Below, piece after piece: positions 28,848 through 39,433 of a DNA stretch of 64,000 nt. Numbering within the stretch: position 1 is the stretch's first letter; every line of letters begins with the position of its first letter. Location: contig JAMOOP010000108.1 of assembly GCA_027065385.1 (NCBI GenBank), positions 28,628 to 92,627 of the forward strand. The letters run 5' to 3'. A program made the position numbers and the translations under genes. Under the pieces are notes generated by a model. It made no database searches, was not told the origin of the DNA, and saw nothing but the letters and a program-made list of their open reading frames with translations. Origin of the DNA: Campylobacteraceae bacterium (lineage in GTDB: Bacteria > Campylobacterota > Campylobacteria > Campylobacterales > Sulfurovaceae).

Positions 28848-31800
28848 ATGTTTTTAATAAGAATTTTAATAATTATATCTATATTTTTTTCATTCAGTTT
28901 TTCAAAAGGCGAGGTTTCAAGAATTTTTGCACATAAAGAGAGTGCAAATAATACAACATACAGTGTAAATGGAACTAAATATAAATGGGGGAGAGGGGAT
29001 AATCTTGTTATAGATGGATTTGAATATGCTGGACATAGATATAATTATGTAAGTAACTCCTCTATTATTAAGATTAGACGAGTTGATAATAGTTATGCTA
29101 CTGGTGAGCCTTGTGGTCTCTTTGCTGAAAGAAAAGGGAATAAAGGTAATTATACGCTAGAAACAGACTATCCACAAACTAATGGCAGTTGTGATATGGC
29201 AAAAGTTATGGGGGGTAGAGTAATTAATATTGGAGCTTTAGACCTTTTTAAAAATGTATCTAATAATTGGGATACAGCTAAAAATATAGAGAGAGTTGAT
29301 TTTATCTCTCCAAATGGGATTATAGCTCCTGCAAAAAGTAGTGATTTAACAAAAGCAGGTCATATTGTAACTGAAAAATCTGGAAACAATGAGTTACGAA
29401 TTGCTCCTATATTATCTATTGATGCTAATAATAATCCTACATCTTATGGAAATCTTGTAAGAGTAATGCCTCATAGTAGTAGCTCTAGTTATATTCGTTA
29501 TAAAAACTGTAATATTGAACTTCCTGATGGTAACTCTACATATAGAAGAGCATTAGGCTTCTATAGAGACAATAAAAAAAGTACTGAAGGACAACAAGGT
29601 AAAGTATGGCATCTTGGAAATTCAAATGAGCCAATGGGAATGGCTTTTGTATCTCTTAATGAGTTAGGAGTTAATGCAGGGCAGAAATATTATGGATTTT
29701 CATATTTTGGGCGAGATGTTACCTCATCTATGGATTTAACAGATATAAATACTTTTCCCCATGATACAAGTGGAGATACAGCTGACCCTTATGGTGGTGT
29801 TGCTAGTTATTTTGTTGATGCAGAATTAGGATATGGGATATGTTATGGAATGATAGACGATGGTAGAAGTATCTATGAGATGGATTTATCTTCTAGTAGT
29901 ATATTTAAAGAGATTAAAATTGATGCAAAATTTCTAGGAGAAGGTACAGCCTATAGAGCTACAAATCATAAATTATATGCTTTTCAAACCTATACAAATA
30001 GTGGCTCAACTACAGAACATGGAGACTACTCAACTCTATATAGTATAGATTTTAATAGTAAAAATAGCCCAATTAATGTATATAAAGAGAAAGAACATAT
30101 ACTAGATTATGAGGTTGAAGGAGCAGAGTTCTATTATGACCCTAATATAAAAAAAGAGATATTATATATTATAGCCTCAAATAATCAAAAGAAAAACCGA
30201 TATTATCTTCATGCTTTTTATGCAGATAATTGGAATAATGAACTCGAAGGTTATCCTAAAACTATTGCTAAATATAAATTAGATAGTTTAGCTATAGACC
30301 CAAATACAGGAGAGGCTTATGGAATAGATGATGCAGGGAAACATACCGCACCAAAAGTATATAAACTTAATCTTAAAACAGGAGTAGCAACATTTATATT
30401 TAAAGCAAGAGATAATTTTGATGCAGAAGGACTTGCTTTTGCTATTGATGGTAAACTTTATACAGAAGATGATGGGGGATATAGCAAACTACCTAGAAAA
30501 ATATATCGAGTTGATTTAAAACAAAAAAGATTTATAGAGACTCGTAATCTAAGTGGAACAAGAGATATTGAAGGGCTTTCATGTAATGGTGTTCGTTCAG
30601 CACCAAAATTTACTATATCAGGATATATTTTTGATGATAACAATAGTAATGGAATAAAAGATGGTGTAGAGAGTGGATTAAACAAAGATAGTTTTATTAA
30701 AATATGTAGTAGTAATAATAAGTTTCTAAAGAGTGTAAAAGCAGATAATAATACAGGGAAATATATATTAAATAATATAATTTTAGGAGAATATAAACTA
30801 ATAGAAGATGCCTCTAATACTCATGATTGTAATACATCAAAAGATATTGATGGATATATATCAACTAGTCAAAATATTATAGATATAAGTGTGAATACTA
30901 ATATAAATAAAAATTTTGCTAATAGCAAAGATAGTATTAGCATACCTTTTACATGTTCTAATAATGCTTATATATTTAGTAGTAAAGCATTTAATGCCAA
31001 AACAGATGTTAATAGTTTTGATTTAAGTACAGGGGAAAAACTATCAAGTAAATATAATATTAATCGTTACAATATAAACGCTATTGGTTATAATGTTATA
31101 GATAATTATCTTTGGGGTTTTGATAGAGGAAGATACAAAGTAGTTAGAATTGATAGTAACTATACAAAAAGATTTTATAATATAGATAAATTACCAACAT
31201 TTGAACCAGCAGATGATACATCTCCTACATATCATGCAGGAGATGTATCATTAGATGGAATTTTATATCTGTTTACTATATCTAAAAAAGATACTCTATA
31301 TCTTGTTGATGTTAATCACCTATCTATAAATTATCTAAAGACTCTACCCTCTATACATTTAGATAGTGAAGTAGATGTATCAGACTTTGCATTCTCCCCT
31401 ATAGATAATATGATATATACTGTTGATTGGAATGAAAATCTTATTAAAATTGACCAAAATAGTGGTAAAGTTACAAATTTAGGACATCTTGATGCAATAC
31501 CAAGTTCAGGTAATGTTGCATCAATCTTTTTTGATAAAGATGGTAATCTATACGCACACCACTCTTATAAAGCTGATGTATATAAGATAGATATATCTAA
31601 AGTAAAAGCAGAATACTACTCTAATATAGGAACAACTTTGCATGGTGATGGTGCAAGATGTGCCAATGCTAAAATATCTGAAATAAAACCAAAAATATCT
31701 ATAAATAATGTTACTAAACTAGAAGGAGATAGTGGATTTACAGATTTTAATTTTACAATATCTTTAAATAAACCTGCTCCAAAAGGTGGTCTAACTTTTG

Positions 31801-34800
31801 ATTATACTACAAAAGATGGTACAGCAGGAGATGAAGATTTTAGTGATAATAATGATACCAATAATACAACTGTAAATAATAGTGATAACAATGATGATAG
31901 TAATAGTAGTAGTGGTGGTAGTAGTTGGTGGGATATAATTAAAGATTGGCTTAATGGTCAATCCTCACATCATGATAAAAAGAGTTTGACTTCTATAGAA
32001 AAACATAATAGTAAAAAAAATATCTCTTTTCAAAAAGAGGGTGATAGTGAAGATAATAATAATGAAAATAGTAATAATGGTGGTACTACAACTAATATAG
32101 CTGATTATAAAAAAATTGTAGGAAAAGTAACCATAAATGAGGGAGAGACAAATGCTACTATTAGTGTTAAAGTTATTGGGGATAATGAAGTTGAAGATGA
32201 TGAAACATTTTATGTAGTTCTTCTTCCTTCTGAAATGAATTCTTTTATTCCTATTGGAACTGGTACTATTATTACTGATGATGAAAATATTAGTAAAAAA
32301 CTATTAGCAGAGTATCGTTTTGATGAGTGTATTTTAAATGGAACTAATGGGGAAGTAAGAGATAGTAGTGGAAATAATTTTCATGGAGTAGCTATACTAA
32401 AAGATAAAGATGGAAAACTACCAATTACCTCTTCTAAAGAGAAGATAATTAATAGAAGTGCTAAATTTACTATGAGTGATAAAAGCTTTGTTAAGATTAG
32501 TAACTTTAATGATTTTAATAGTAGTAAATTTTCTGTCTCTATGTGGGTAAAAGTACATGAAAATGTTAATGGTTGGCAAACACTACTTCATAAAGGGGCT
32601 AGTAATAATGGAACTAATGGTGTCTTTAGAATTAAATATAACTACAACTATGGAAATGATAAATTAGGACTCTATACAACTTTTTCTGATAAAAGTAGTA
32701 GAAGTTTTTATAAAACTGATATAGGATTAAAAGATAAAGCTTGGCACTATTTAGCAGTTATCTATGAAAATAGAGAATATAAAATATATCTTGATAAACA
32801 ATTAGTAGTCTCTAAAAAATATAATAAAGATTTAATATCCCCAAATAATGAGCTACATATAGGTGGAAAAGCTTATGTATCTAATATGTATATTGATGAG
32901 GTTAAAATTTTTGATACTGCTCTAAAGAGTAAACAGATTAAAGATATTTTTAATAATGAAAGTAGTGGTAAAAATTGGGACGGTAGCAATAGAGATGAAT
33001 GTTTATGTTCTGATAGTATGACTCCATTTGTTTGTAATAACACACTATATATATCAAATAGAACAAAAATGGGAACAGGTAGTGGTGATAGTGGTAAAAC
33101 TTGGCTTCATAGTATTGACCAAAATAGTACACCTTATAGTTTTAATTATATAGGTAATGGTTATAGTAGTAGCTATAATGCTCTAGGATATAATAGTGTA
33201 GATAACTTTATGTATGCACTTTTTGAAACACATCTTTTAAAAATTGATAGAGATGCAAAAGTTATAGATTTAGGAGCAGTTGAAGGGTTAACAACACAGC
33301 TTTATGCAGGAGCATTTGATAGAGATGGAAACTATTTTGTAAGTAGTAATGGTGGTGCTGATGATAAAATATATCAAATTGATATAAAAGAGAAAAAAGT
33401 AGTAAAAACTATAAATCTAAAATATAGCATAAAAGGTAAAAATGAGCCTGTTAAGTTTTGGGATATGACTATTGATAAGAGTGGAGACTACTTTTACGCT
33501 ATGCTTTTAGATAATAGCAATGAAGATATAAATGATAAATTTGTAAAAATAGATAAAAATAGTGGAGTTATGAGCGTTATAAACGATAAACCAAAGGGTT
33601 TAGACTCTGCGATAGATACAATATTTTCAGATATAGATGGTGATATTTTTATAATGGAGCGTAATAATGGATTTTATAAAATAGATAGTGATACAGGAGA
33701 TTTATATAAATTATCTACAACAGATGAATTAAGTTATTATAATGATGGTGCTAATTGTGCAGAAGCAAATATTAGTGAACCTTCAACTATTAGTATAGAA
33801 GAAAAAGTTGTGGATTTTGAGGGAGATAGTGGTAAAAAGATATTTAAATTTAATATCTCATTTAGTAAACCAGCTCCAGAAAATGCTGGTTTTTGGGTTA
33901 AATATAGTGATGGAGTTAATGCTATCTCCCCATTAGGTACAGCTTTTTATAAAGGTGAACACTCAAAAGATTATGATTTTAATGGAGATGCTAGATTTAT
34001 AGATATTCCAAAAGGAACAACCTCTTATGAGTTAAATGCTACTATTTATGGAGATATAGAGATAGAGCCTAATGAGGAATTTTATATTGAAATTTATAAT
34101 GGTAAAAATCTCGCTATAAAAAATGGTAAAGGTATTGGTGTAATTGTTAATGATGATAATGCTATATTTAATATAGAAAGAGTTGGAAGTAATAATATTA
34201 AGCCTACCAATATAGATGAGCAAAGAGAAAAAGAGTCACTATATACACAAATTTCAAATAGAGATTTTAACTACTGTATAGTAAGTTATGATAAAAATGA
34301 GTCAAATTTTAAAGAGTATCCTATTGAAGATATTACACTTAAAATTGAATTAATTGATAACACCTCTACAACTAATAAAGTTATGTATACATGTTATAAA
34401 TATTTAGACCATAAAAGTAGTAGATTTGATATTACAGATAATCATGACCTAGAGTTAAATGCTACAAAAGATGCTATATATAAAATATCATACTTAGAGC
34501 ATAATCAAACTATAGTAAAAGGTGATTTTAGTAATGGAAAAGCTTTTGAAAATAATAGTTCTATAAGAACTATCTATTCCAGAGATGATTTTTCTATTCG
34601 TCCTGCTGGATTTAAACTTATGCTTTGGGCAGATGATGGAACTATAAGAGACCATTTAGCTACAAGCAATCAAAAAGAGTCTTATGGCATAGCTTTAGCT
34701 TCAGGTTATAAGTACGAGTTACAAGTTAAAGCTCTTAACTATAAAGGTTTAATTGATACAAATTATAAACCTAAAATAAGTTATAAAAATAAAGAGTCAA

Positions 34801-36371
34801 ATATATTATCTCCAATTCAAGAGGTTAATGCAACACTTCTATTTGATGGTAATAAGAGTATTTGTAATGATACTACAGATAAAGAGTTGAAATATTATGA
34901 CTTTATAGATGGTATTAATAGTAATAAAGAGTTTTCTCGTGATAATGTTGGTAATTTTATTATTAAAGTAAAAGATGAAAATTGGACAAATCTTGACCAC
35001 TATAATGGAACTAGTCAATTAGGTTGTAATATAAATTCTTCAAGTAATGAACTAGATAGTAGTGGTAAATTTGGGTGTAATATAGATACAACTTTTAGTA
35101 TAAATTCAGACGACCCATTATATAACCACTATTATGACTTAAAGGTATATTTCCAACCATACAGTTTTGATGTTAATTTAGATGTAAAGAGTAAAACCAA
35201 TAGTGGACATAATGACTTTTTATATATGGGTGATTTAACCCAAAGTGATAAAATGGCTATTTTAATAGATGGAAATATTACAGCAAAAGAGAAGGGTGGT
35301 AAGATAACTACTAACTTTACAAAAGATTGTCTAGCTCATAAAGTTCAACTATCATTAGATTATACTATAACAACAGATAGAGGAGTTTTCCATAATCCTA
35401 ACCCTGATACTGTTGTCATTAAAACTACTAAAAAAACAGCTTCTAATGCAGAAGGAGATATTGTTAAAATACAAAAAAAAGAGCAACTTAACAGTAATAT
35501 TAAAGATGATGAAAGTGATGATGATGACGATGATAATGAAGATGAGAATAGTTTACAAATATTTGAAACTAACGCCCTTGATAATAATATAACAATAAAA
35601 GAAGAAGATTTTAAAAATAGTAAAAAAGGTTCAGTAGATATAGCACTTCTATATAATATAAAAAAGAGCTTTAATAAGACTATAAATCCAGTAAAAATAG
35701 ATTTTCATAAAGCAAAAGTATCTTCAATAGAAGCAGGAAGTAATTTAGCAGATAATGAGATTAATGATTTTATTCCAACAGGAGAACAGATTTTAAATAA
35801 ATCTAAAACTCTCTATTATGCTACAGTTATGCCAGATAAAGAGAATTATCCCGATAGCTTTTCTTCATCTATCTCTACCCCTATTGGTGCTTATATATAT
35901 TGTGATTTTAATAGAACACTATGTAATGATATGGTAGGTGATAATGGTTTAAATAGCTTTAAAACGCAAAATGGTTGGTACACATCAGCATTTCATAATA
36001 GTACAATTGATGGAACAGTAAACCCAAAACAATCAGATACACTCTCTACTCGTAATAATAGATTGGAAAGTATATCTATTCAACCAAACTCTATACCAAA
36101 TTTTAATCAAGGAAGAAAAGGAAGATTAGAAAATTTAAAAACAAACTATATAGGTCCTGTTATATCTCTAACTACTCCTGTAGAGGTTGAAGTAAATTTA
36201 AATCCATCTCCATGGTTATCATATCACCCTACTCCTAGTAGAGGTGGAAACCCTTTTTATCATGTAAAATTTAGAGCAGATAATAATGGAACAATGAGTG
36301 GAGTAGGACAAACAGGAAATATTATTGGTGTAAAAGGAAATAGAAAACCTACAAATAAAATGGATTGGTAA
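28848..36371 (+). CDS. Giant secreted multi-domain protein (2507 residues), putative pilus-linked surface adhesin
   Basis: A signal peptide (IRILIIISIFFSFSFSKG) starts a beta-rich extracellular protein. Domains seen in order: a unique N-terminal region to about 585; an SdrD-B-like module near 592 (GYIFDDNNSNGIKDGVESG); a propeller-like module about 700-945; a Calx-beta domain 948-1140 split by an Asn/Ser/Asp-rich insert; a LamG/concanavalin-type domain about 1149-1370; a second propeller-like module 1385-1643; a second Calx-beta 1651-1775; and a C-terminal part with FSIRPAGFKLML near 1918, like the MshQ/DUF6701 group, plus an acidic run near 2222. Calcium-binding asides are typical of Calx-beta. 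The gene ends inside the start of a prepilin gene, indicating co-expression. ATG 28848 follows AAAGGT. Confidence 0.85.
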   Translation: MFLIRILIIISIFFSFSFSKGEVSRIFAHKESANNTTYSVNGTKYKWGRGDNLVIDGFEYAGHRYNYVSNSSIIKIRRVDNSYATGEPCGLFAERKGNKGNYTLETDYPQTNGSCDMAKVMGGRVINIGALDLFKNVSNNWDTAKNIERVDFISPNGIIAPAKSSDLTKAGHIVTEKSGNNELRIAPILSIDANNNPTSYGNLVRVMPHSSSSSYIRYKNCNIELPDGNSTYRRALGFYRDNKKSTEGQQGKVWHLGNSNEPMGMAFVSLNELGVNAGQKYYGFSYFGRDVTSSMDLTDINTFPHDTSGDTADPYGGVASYFVDAELGYGICYGMIDDGRSIYEMDLSSSSIFKEIKIDAKFLGEGTAYRATNHKLYAFQTYTNSGSTTEHGDYSTLYSIDFNSKNSPINVYKEKEHILDYEVEGAEFYYDPNIKKEILYIIASNNQKKNRYYLHAFYADNWNNELEGYPKTIAKYKLDSLAIDPNTGEAYGIDDAGKHTAPKVYKLNLKTGVATFIFKARDNFDAEGLAFAIDGKLYTEDDGGYSKLPRKIYRVDLKQKRFIETRNLSGTRDIEGLSCNGVRSAPKFTISGYIFDDNNSNGIKDGVESGLNKDSFIKICSSNNKFLKSVKADNNTGKYILNNIILGEYKLIEDASNTHDCNTSKDIDGYISTSQNIIDISVNTNINKNFANSKDSISIPFTCSNNAYIFSSKAFNAKTDVNSFDLSTGEKLSSKYNINRYNINAIGYNVIDNYLWGFDRGRYKVVRIDSNYTKRFYNIDKLPTFEPADDTSPTYHAGDVSLDGILYLFTISKKDTLYLVDVNHLSINYLKTLPSIHLDSEVDVSDFAFSPIDNMIYTVDWNENLIKIDQNSGKVTNLGHLDAIPSSGNVASIFFDKDGNLYAHHSYKADVYKIDISKVKAEYYSNIGTTLHGDGARCANAKISEIKPKISINNVTKLEGDSGFTDFNFTISLNKPAPKGGLTFDYTTKDGTAGDEDFSDNNDTNNTTVNNSDNNDDSNSSSGGSSWWDIIKDWLNGQSSHHDKKSLTSIEKHNSKKNISFQKEGDSEDNNNENSNNGGTTTNIADYKKIVGKVTINEGETNATISVKVIGDNEVEDDETFYVVLLPSEMNSFIPIGTGTIITDDENISKKLLAEYRFDECILNGTNGEVRDSSGNNFHGVAILKDKDGKLPITSSKEKIINRSAKFTMSDKSFVKISNFNDFNSSKFSVSMWVKVHENVNGWQTLLHKGASNNGTNGVFRIKYNYNYGNDKLGLYTTFSDKSSRSFYKTDIGLKDKAWHYLAVIYENREYKIYLDKQLVVSKKYNKDLISPNNELHIGGKAYVSNMYIDEVKIFDTALKSKQIKDIFNNESSGKNWDGSNRDECLCSDSMTPFVCNNTLYISNRTKMGTGSGDSGKTWLHSIDQNSTPYSFNYIGNGYSSSYNALGYNSVDNFMYALFETHLLKIDRDAKVIDLGAVEGLTTQLYAGAFDRDGNYFVSSNGGADDKIYQIDIKEKKVVKTINLKYSIKGKNEPVKFWDMTIDKSGDYFYAMLLDNSNEDINDKFVKIDKNSGVMSVINDKPKGLDSAIDTIFSDIDGDIFIMERNNGFYKIDSDTGDLYKLSTTDELSYYNDGANCAEANISEPSTISIEEKVVDFEGDSGKKIFKFNISFSKPAPENAGFWVKYSDGVNAISPLGTAFYKGEHSKDYDFNGDARFIDIPKGTTSYELNATIYGDIEIEPNEEFYIEIYNGKNLAIKNGKGIGVIVNDDNAIFNIERVGSNNIKPTNIDEQREKESLYTQISNRDFNYCIVSYDKNESNFKEYPIEDITLKIELIDNTSTTNKVMYTCYKYLDHKSSRFDITDNHDLELNATKDAIYKISYLEHNQTIVKGDFSNGKAFENNSSIRTIYSRDDFSIRPAGFKLMLWADDGTIRDHLATSNQKESYGIALASGYKYELQVKALNYKGLIDTNYKPKISYKNKESNILSPIQEVNATLLFDGNKSICNDTTDKELKYYDFIDGINSNKEFSRDNVGNFIIKVKDENWTNLDHYNGTSQLGCNINSSSNELDSSGKFGCNIDTTFSINSDDPLYNHYYDLKVYFQPYSFDVNLDVKSKTNSGHNDFLYMGDLTQSDKMAILIDGNITAKEKGGKITTNFTKDCLAHKVQLSLDYTITTDRGVFHNPNPDTVVIKTTKKTASNAEGDIVKIQKKEQLNSNIKDDESDDDDDDNEDENSLQIFETNALDNNITIKEEDFKNSKKGSVDIALLYNIKKSFNKTINPVKIDFHKAKVSSIEAGSNLADNEINDFIPTGEQILNKSKTLYYATVMPDKENYPDSFSSSISTPIGAYIYCDFNRTLCNDMVGDNGLNSFKTQNGWYTSAFHNSTIDGTVNPKQSDTLSTRNNRLESISIQPNSIPNFNQGRKGRLENLKTNYIGPVISLTTPVEVEVNLNPSPWLSYHPTPSRGGNPFYHVKFRADNNGTMSGVGQTGNIIGVKGNRKPTNKMDW

Positions 36372-36376
36372 AAGAT

Positions 36377-37114
36377 ATGATAAATAAAAGATTTAAAAAA
36401 GGTATAGCAATGATAGAACTTATCTTTGCTATAGTTATTATTGGTATTGTGCTACTTTCTACTCCAATGTTAATTCAACAATCAGTAAATAGTGGATTTG
36501 TAGCACTTCAACAAGAGGCAATAGCTGCATTATCTTCTCACTCTGGAATACTTCTTAGTAAACATTGGGACGAGGGAGATGCTAATAATACAACTGGTGT
36601 TGCTCCTATTATACAATTAACAAGTCCAAAAGCAAATTCACCTTTTAAATTGGCTGGAATAATTGATATAAATCTCTCAAGTAGAACAACAGCTGTTGGA
36701 GATGATAACTTAACTATTACACCTATTGGAACTGATGGAAATGAGACTTTTGATATATTTGATGATATTGATGATTATAATAATGTAGAGTTAAACTTAA
36801 CTATCTTTAATAATGAGACAACAACGGCTAGTTCTGGAGATTATGTTGACCAAAATATTACAATAAAGACTATAGTCAGTTTTGCAAATGATAGACCAAA
36901 TGGAAATAATAGTGATTTAAATGATACTGTTATTAATGCAGGAAATACTATATTTACTAATCAAAATGTATATCCCAATAATAGCAATATAAAATTTATA
37001 AAAACAAATCTAGTAAGTAATAATACGGCAGTACCAGAATTGGAAAAAAATATTACGCTAGAGGCTTTTTCATGTAATATAGGAACATATAGTTTAGGGG
37101 AGGCACAATATTGA
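36377..37114 (+). CDS. Type IV prepilin-like protein (minor pilin) 1
   Basis: Prepilin peptidase site KKG^IAMIELIFAIVIIG, with Glu at mature position 5, and one hydrophobic helix at the N-terminus; about 225 residues of secreted domain follow. ATG at 36377 was chosen; an in-frame TTG at 36365 overlapping the giant gene's stop is an alternative. The downstream gene starts in TTGA overlapping this stop. Likely a minor pilin or pseudopilin of the giant protein's assembly. Confidence 0.85.
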   Translation: MINKRFKKGIAMIELIFAIVIIGIVLLSTPMLIQQSVNSGFVALQQEAIAALSSHSGILLSKHWDEGDANNTTGVAPIIQLTSPKANSPFKLAGIIDINLSSRTTAVGDDNLTITPIGTDGNETFDIFDDIDDYNNVELNLTIFNNETTTASSGDYVDQNITIKTIVSFANDRPNGNNSDLNDTVINAGNTIFTNQNVYPNNSNIKFIKTNLVSNNTAVPELEKNITLEAFSCNIGTYSLGEAQY

Positions 37115-38088
37115 AAAATAGAAAAGCATTTTCACTTATAGAGGTTGTATTTGTACTTGTAATACTTGGAATTGTAGCATCTATTGTATCACAAATTATT
37201 GTTCAAGTTTATGAGAATTATATTTTACAAAGAGCTATTTATAATGTGAGTACAAAGACTGAACTTGTAGCAAATCAAATAGTTAACCGTTTAACATATA
37301 GAATTCAAGGAACTACTATATCAAAAGACCATAAAGCATTTCTTGATTATAAAAATCTTGGTACAGCTATTGCAGATACGGATTGGTTAGCCATAGAAGA
37401 TTTACCTATTGCTGGTACTAAATATACAACTATTGAGTGGATAGGATATGATAATGATAGTTTTTCATCTCATACTAATCCAAATTGGAGTGGAGTAGCT
37501 AATTATGAGACTGCTTCTATAAATAAATTTACAACTCCTGCTTCAACATTAGAAAATGTGGCTACTATTATAAATAATCTATCAAATGGAAAAGTTGATT
37601 TAACTTCCAATAAACCAGCTTCTGTTCTGTTTATGCAAAATGATAACTACTATACAGGAAGTAGTGAATATAGCCCCTTATGTATGGGATTAATACCAGA
37701 GTTAGCCACAAGTTCTACAGATTGTATATTTCCTGTTTGGGCAGATAGTAATACATCATTAACTTTTACTAGAAGCCAAGACCCAAATAGTGCTACTATT
37801 CGACCCAAAATTATTACAGAGAGATATAAATTAGCATGGAGTGCTTATGCTATTGCACCAGAGGCTGATGGAAAAGGGCTTTTTAATTTAGTTCTATACT
37901 CAAACTATCAACCATGGAATGGAGAGAGCTATATAGACAATAATATAACAAAACATACCCTAATGAAAAATGTATCTGTTTTTAAATTTTCAGAAAATGG
38001 TGGTGTTATACACTTTAAACTTTGTGCAACAGAGTTATTGGGTGATACTAATATTAGTACTTGTAAAGAGAAAGCGATAATACGATGA
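37111..38088 (+). CDS. Type IV prepilin-like protein 2
   Basis: Prepilin signal RKA^FSLIEVVFVLVILG with Ala at -1 and Glu at +5, then a 300-residue secreted domain (GspJ/PilW-like in size, not proven). TTG start supported by GGGGAGG (37097-37103) and the four-base overlap with the previous stop, signs of translational coupling. Confidence 0.85.
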   Translation: MKNRKAFSLIEVVFVLVILGIVASIVSQIIVQVYENYILQRAIYNVSTKTELVANQIVNRLTYRIQGTTISKDHKAFLDYKNLGTAIADTDWLAIEDLPIAGTKYTTIEWIGYDNDSFSSHTNPNWSGVANYETASINKFTTPASTLENVATIINNLSNGKVDLTSNKPASVLFMQNDNYYTGSSEYSPLCMGLIPELATSSTDCIFPVWADSNTSLTFTRSQDPNSATIRPKIITERYKLAWSAYAIAPEADGKGLFNLVLYSNYQPWNGESYIDNNITKHTLMKNVSVFKFSENGGVIHFKLCATELLGDTNISTCKEKAIIR

Positions 38089-38567
38089 TAGATAAGAATA
38101 TAAGACATAAAAAAGCCTTTTCAATAGTAACAGCTATATTTGTTATTTTTATAATGAGTTCTTTAACAGCACTTATTATGGGAGTTAGTAGTAAAACTGT
38201 AAAATCAACAACCAAACAGTATCAAAAAGAACAAGCTTCACTTCTAGCTAGAAGTTATACCGAACTTGCAATGCTTTATATAATCAATTATGATAGAAGT
38301 GGTGGTAACTGTTTAGAGACCATTAATGCCTCTTTTGGAGAGCCTAATAACCTTTATACTATAAAGACTAATATTAAATATATTGGAAATAAACAGCTCT
38401 TATTAGACTGTCCTCCAAATATAACTCAAGATTGGAATGTATCAAATCCTACAGGTTTTGACTCTTCTATATCTCTTATTATTGATGTTTTTGTAAACTA
38501 TAAAGATTTTGATGACCCAATTGATAGAAACATAACATTTCATAGAAGAACAATTCAGAAACTATAA
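38085..38567 (+). CDS. Type IV prepilin-like protein 3, lacking Glu5
   Basis: The N-terminus HKKA^FSIVTAIFVIFIMSSLT has the prepilin layout but Thr at mature position 5, as in GspK/PilX-type tip pseudopilins that lack Glu5. It has 160 residues with a cysteine pair (GGNCLE, LDCPP). The ATG overlaps the previous stop (ATGA). It is the last gene of the operon with the giant protein. Confidence 0.78.
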   Translation: MIDKNIRHKKAFSIVTAIFVIFIMSSLTALIMGVSSKTVKSTTKQYQKEQASLLARSYTELAMLYIINYDRSGGNCLETINASFGEPNNLYTIKTNIKYIGNKQLLLDCPPNITQDWNVSNPTGFDSSISLIIDVFVNYKDFDDPIDRNITFHRRTIQKL

Positions 38568-38692
38568 TTTGTTTACTTTTTGTTTATATAAATTGGGTAT
38601 AATTAAAAACTTAAAATAATAGTAAAAAAGAGTTATTAATTTATAATAACTTGTTTTAACTAATTAAGTAAAAACAACAAAAAGGATTTATC

Positions 38693-39223
38693 ATGAGTAA
38701 AAATATAGTGGGAAGACATTTTGACCTATCAGATTCTATTAGAAATCATATTTCAGATAGTATTGATGAATTGGACAAATATAACTTAAATATTATTTCA
38801 ACTAGCACTATTATCTCAGGTGATAATAAAAATAAAGAAGGTGTATTACTAGAGCTTGTTATTAATCTAAAAGATAAAAATACAATAGTTATTACACAAA
38901 GAGATAAAGATGTATATGCTGCATCTGATACTGCAATGAATAGAGCTCAAAAAGCACTTAGAAGATATGCTGATAAGGTTAAAGACCATAAAGTAATGTC
39001 ATTTAAAGATATGGGTGTAGATGCTGAAGCAGTACTTGATTTAGAACCTGAAGAGGTAGAGATAGTTCCTATGGATTTAGAACTTCATAAACCACTAGAT
39101 TTCGACGAAGCCATTGAAGCATTAAAGGCAGAGAAAAAACGACAATTTATTGTATTTAATGACTACGACGGACTCATGAGAGTTATGTATAAAAGAGCTG
39201 ATGGTAAATTTGGTTTATATTAA
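38693..39223 (+). CDS. hpf: Long-form ribosome hibernation-promoting factor
   Basis: Binds the 30S decoding region in stationary or starved cells; the long form promotes 100S dimers. The N-terminal S30AE domain starts NIVGRHFDLSDSIRNHI and includes DVYAASDTAMNRAQKALRRY. The C-terminal dimerisation domain (KPLDFDEAIEALKAEKKRQF, then VMYKRADGKFGLY) gives the 176-residue long architecture. AAAGGA precedes ATG. Confidence 0.93.
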   Translation: MSKNIVGRHFDLSDSIRNHISDSIDELDKYNLNIISTSTIISGDNKNKEGVLLELVINLKDKNTIVITQRDKDVYAASDTAMNRAQKALRRYADKVKDHKVMSFKDMGVDAEAVLDLEPEEVEIVPMDLELHKPLDFDEAIEALKAEKKRQFIVFNDYDGLMRVMYKRADGKFGLY

Positions 39224-39234
39224 GCCATAATTTT

Positions 39235-39275
39235 AAAAGACATTATTAATACTGTTTTAATAGTGTCTTTTTTTC
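39235..39275 (+). terminator. Terminator of hpf
   Basis: AAAAGACATTATTAA (39235-39249) pairs with TTAATAGTGTCTTTT with one wobble, followed by more T residues. Strong intrinsic terminator. Confidence 0.8.
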
Positions 39276-39374
39276 AAATATAATAACTATTCATATAACA
39301 CATTTTTTTTATTAATTTCCTTAAAAATCACGCTTATATCACATTTTTCTGACATTATATAGCATTGATTATAT

Positions 39375-39380
39375 TATAAT
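39375..39380 (+). promoter_or_regulatory. Candidate -10 box for the tandem response regulators
   Basis: Perfect TATAAT 54 bases upstream of the TTG start at 39434, after the hpf terminator. Confidence 0.4.
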
Positions 39381-39433
39381 AGGTAAGAATATCCCTAAAA
39401 TAATATAAAAGATATTGATAAGAGGGAGAATGT

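Noticed and set aside
28841-28850. Earlier ATG at 28841 as the start of the giant protein
   Set aside because: It is in another frame and closes after about 24 codons; the ATG at 28848 has correct spacing to AAAGGT and gives a signal peptide.
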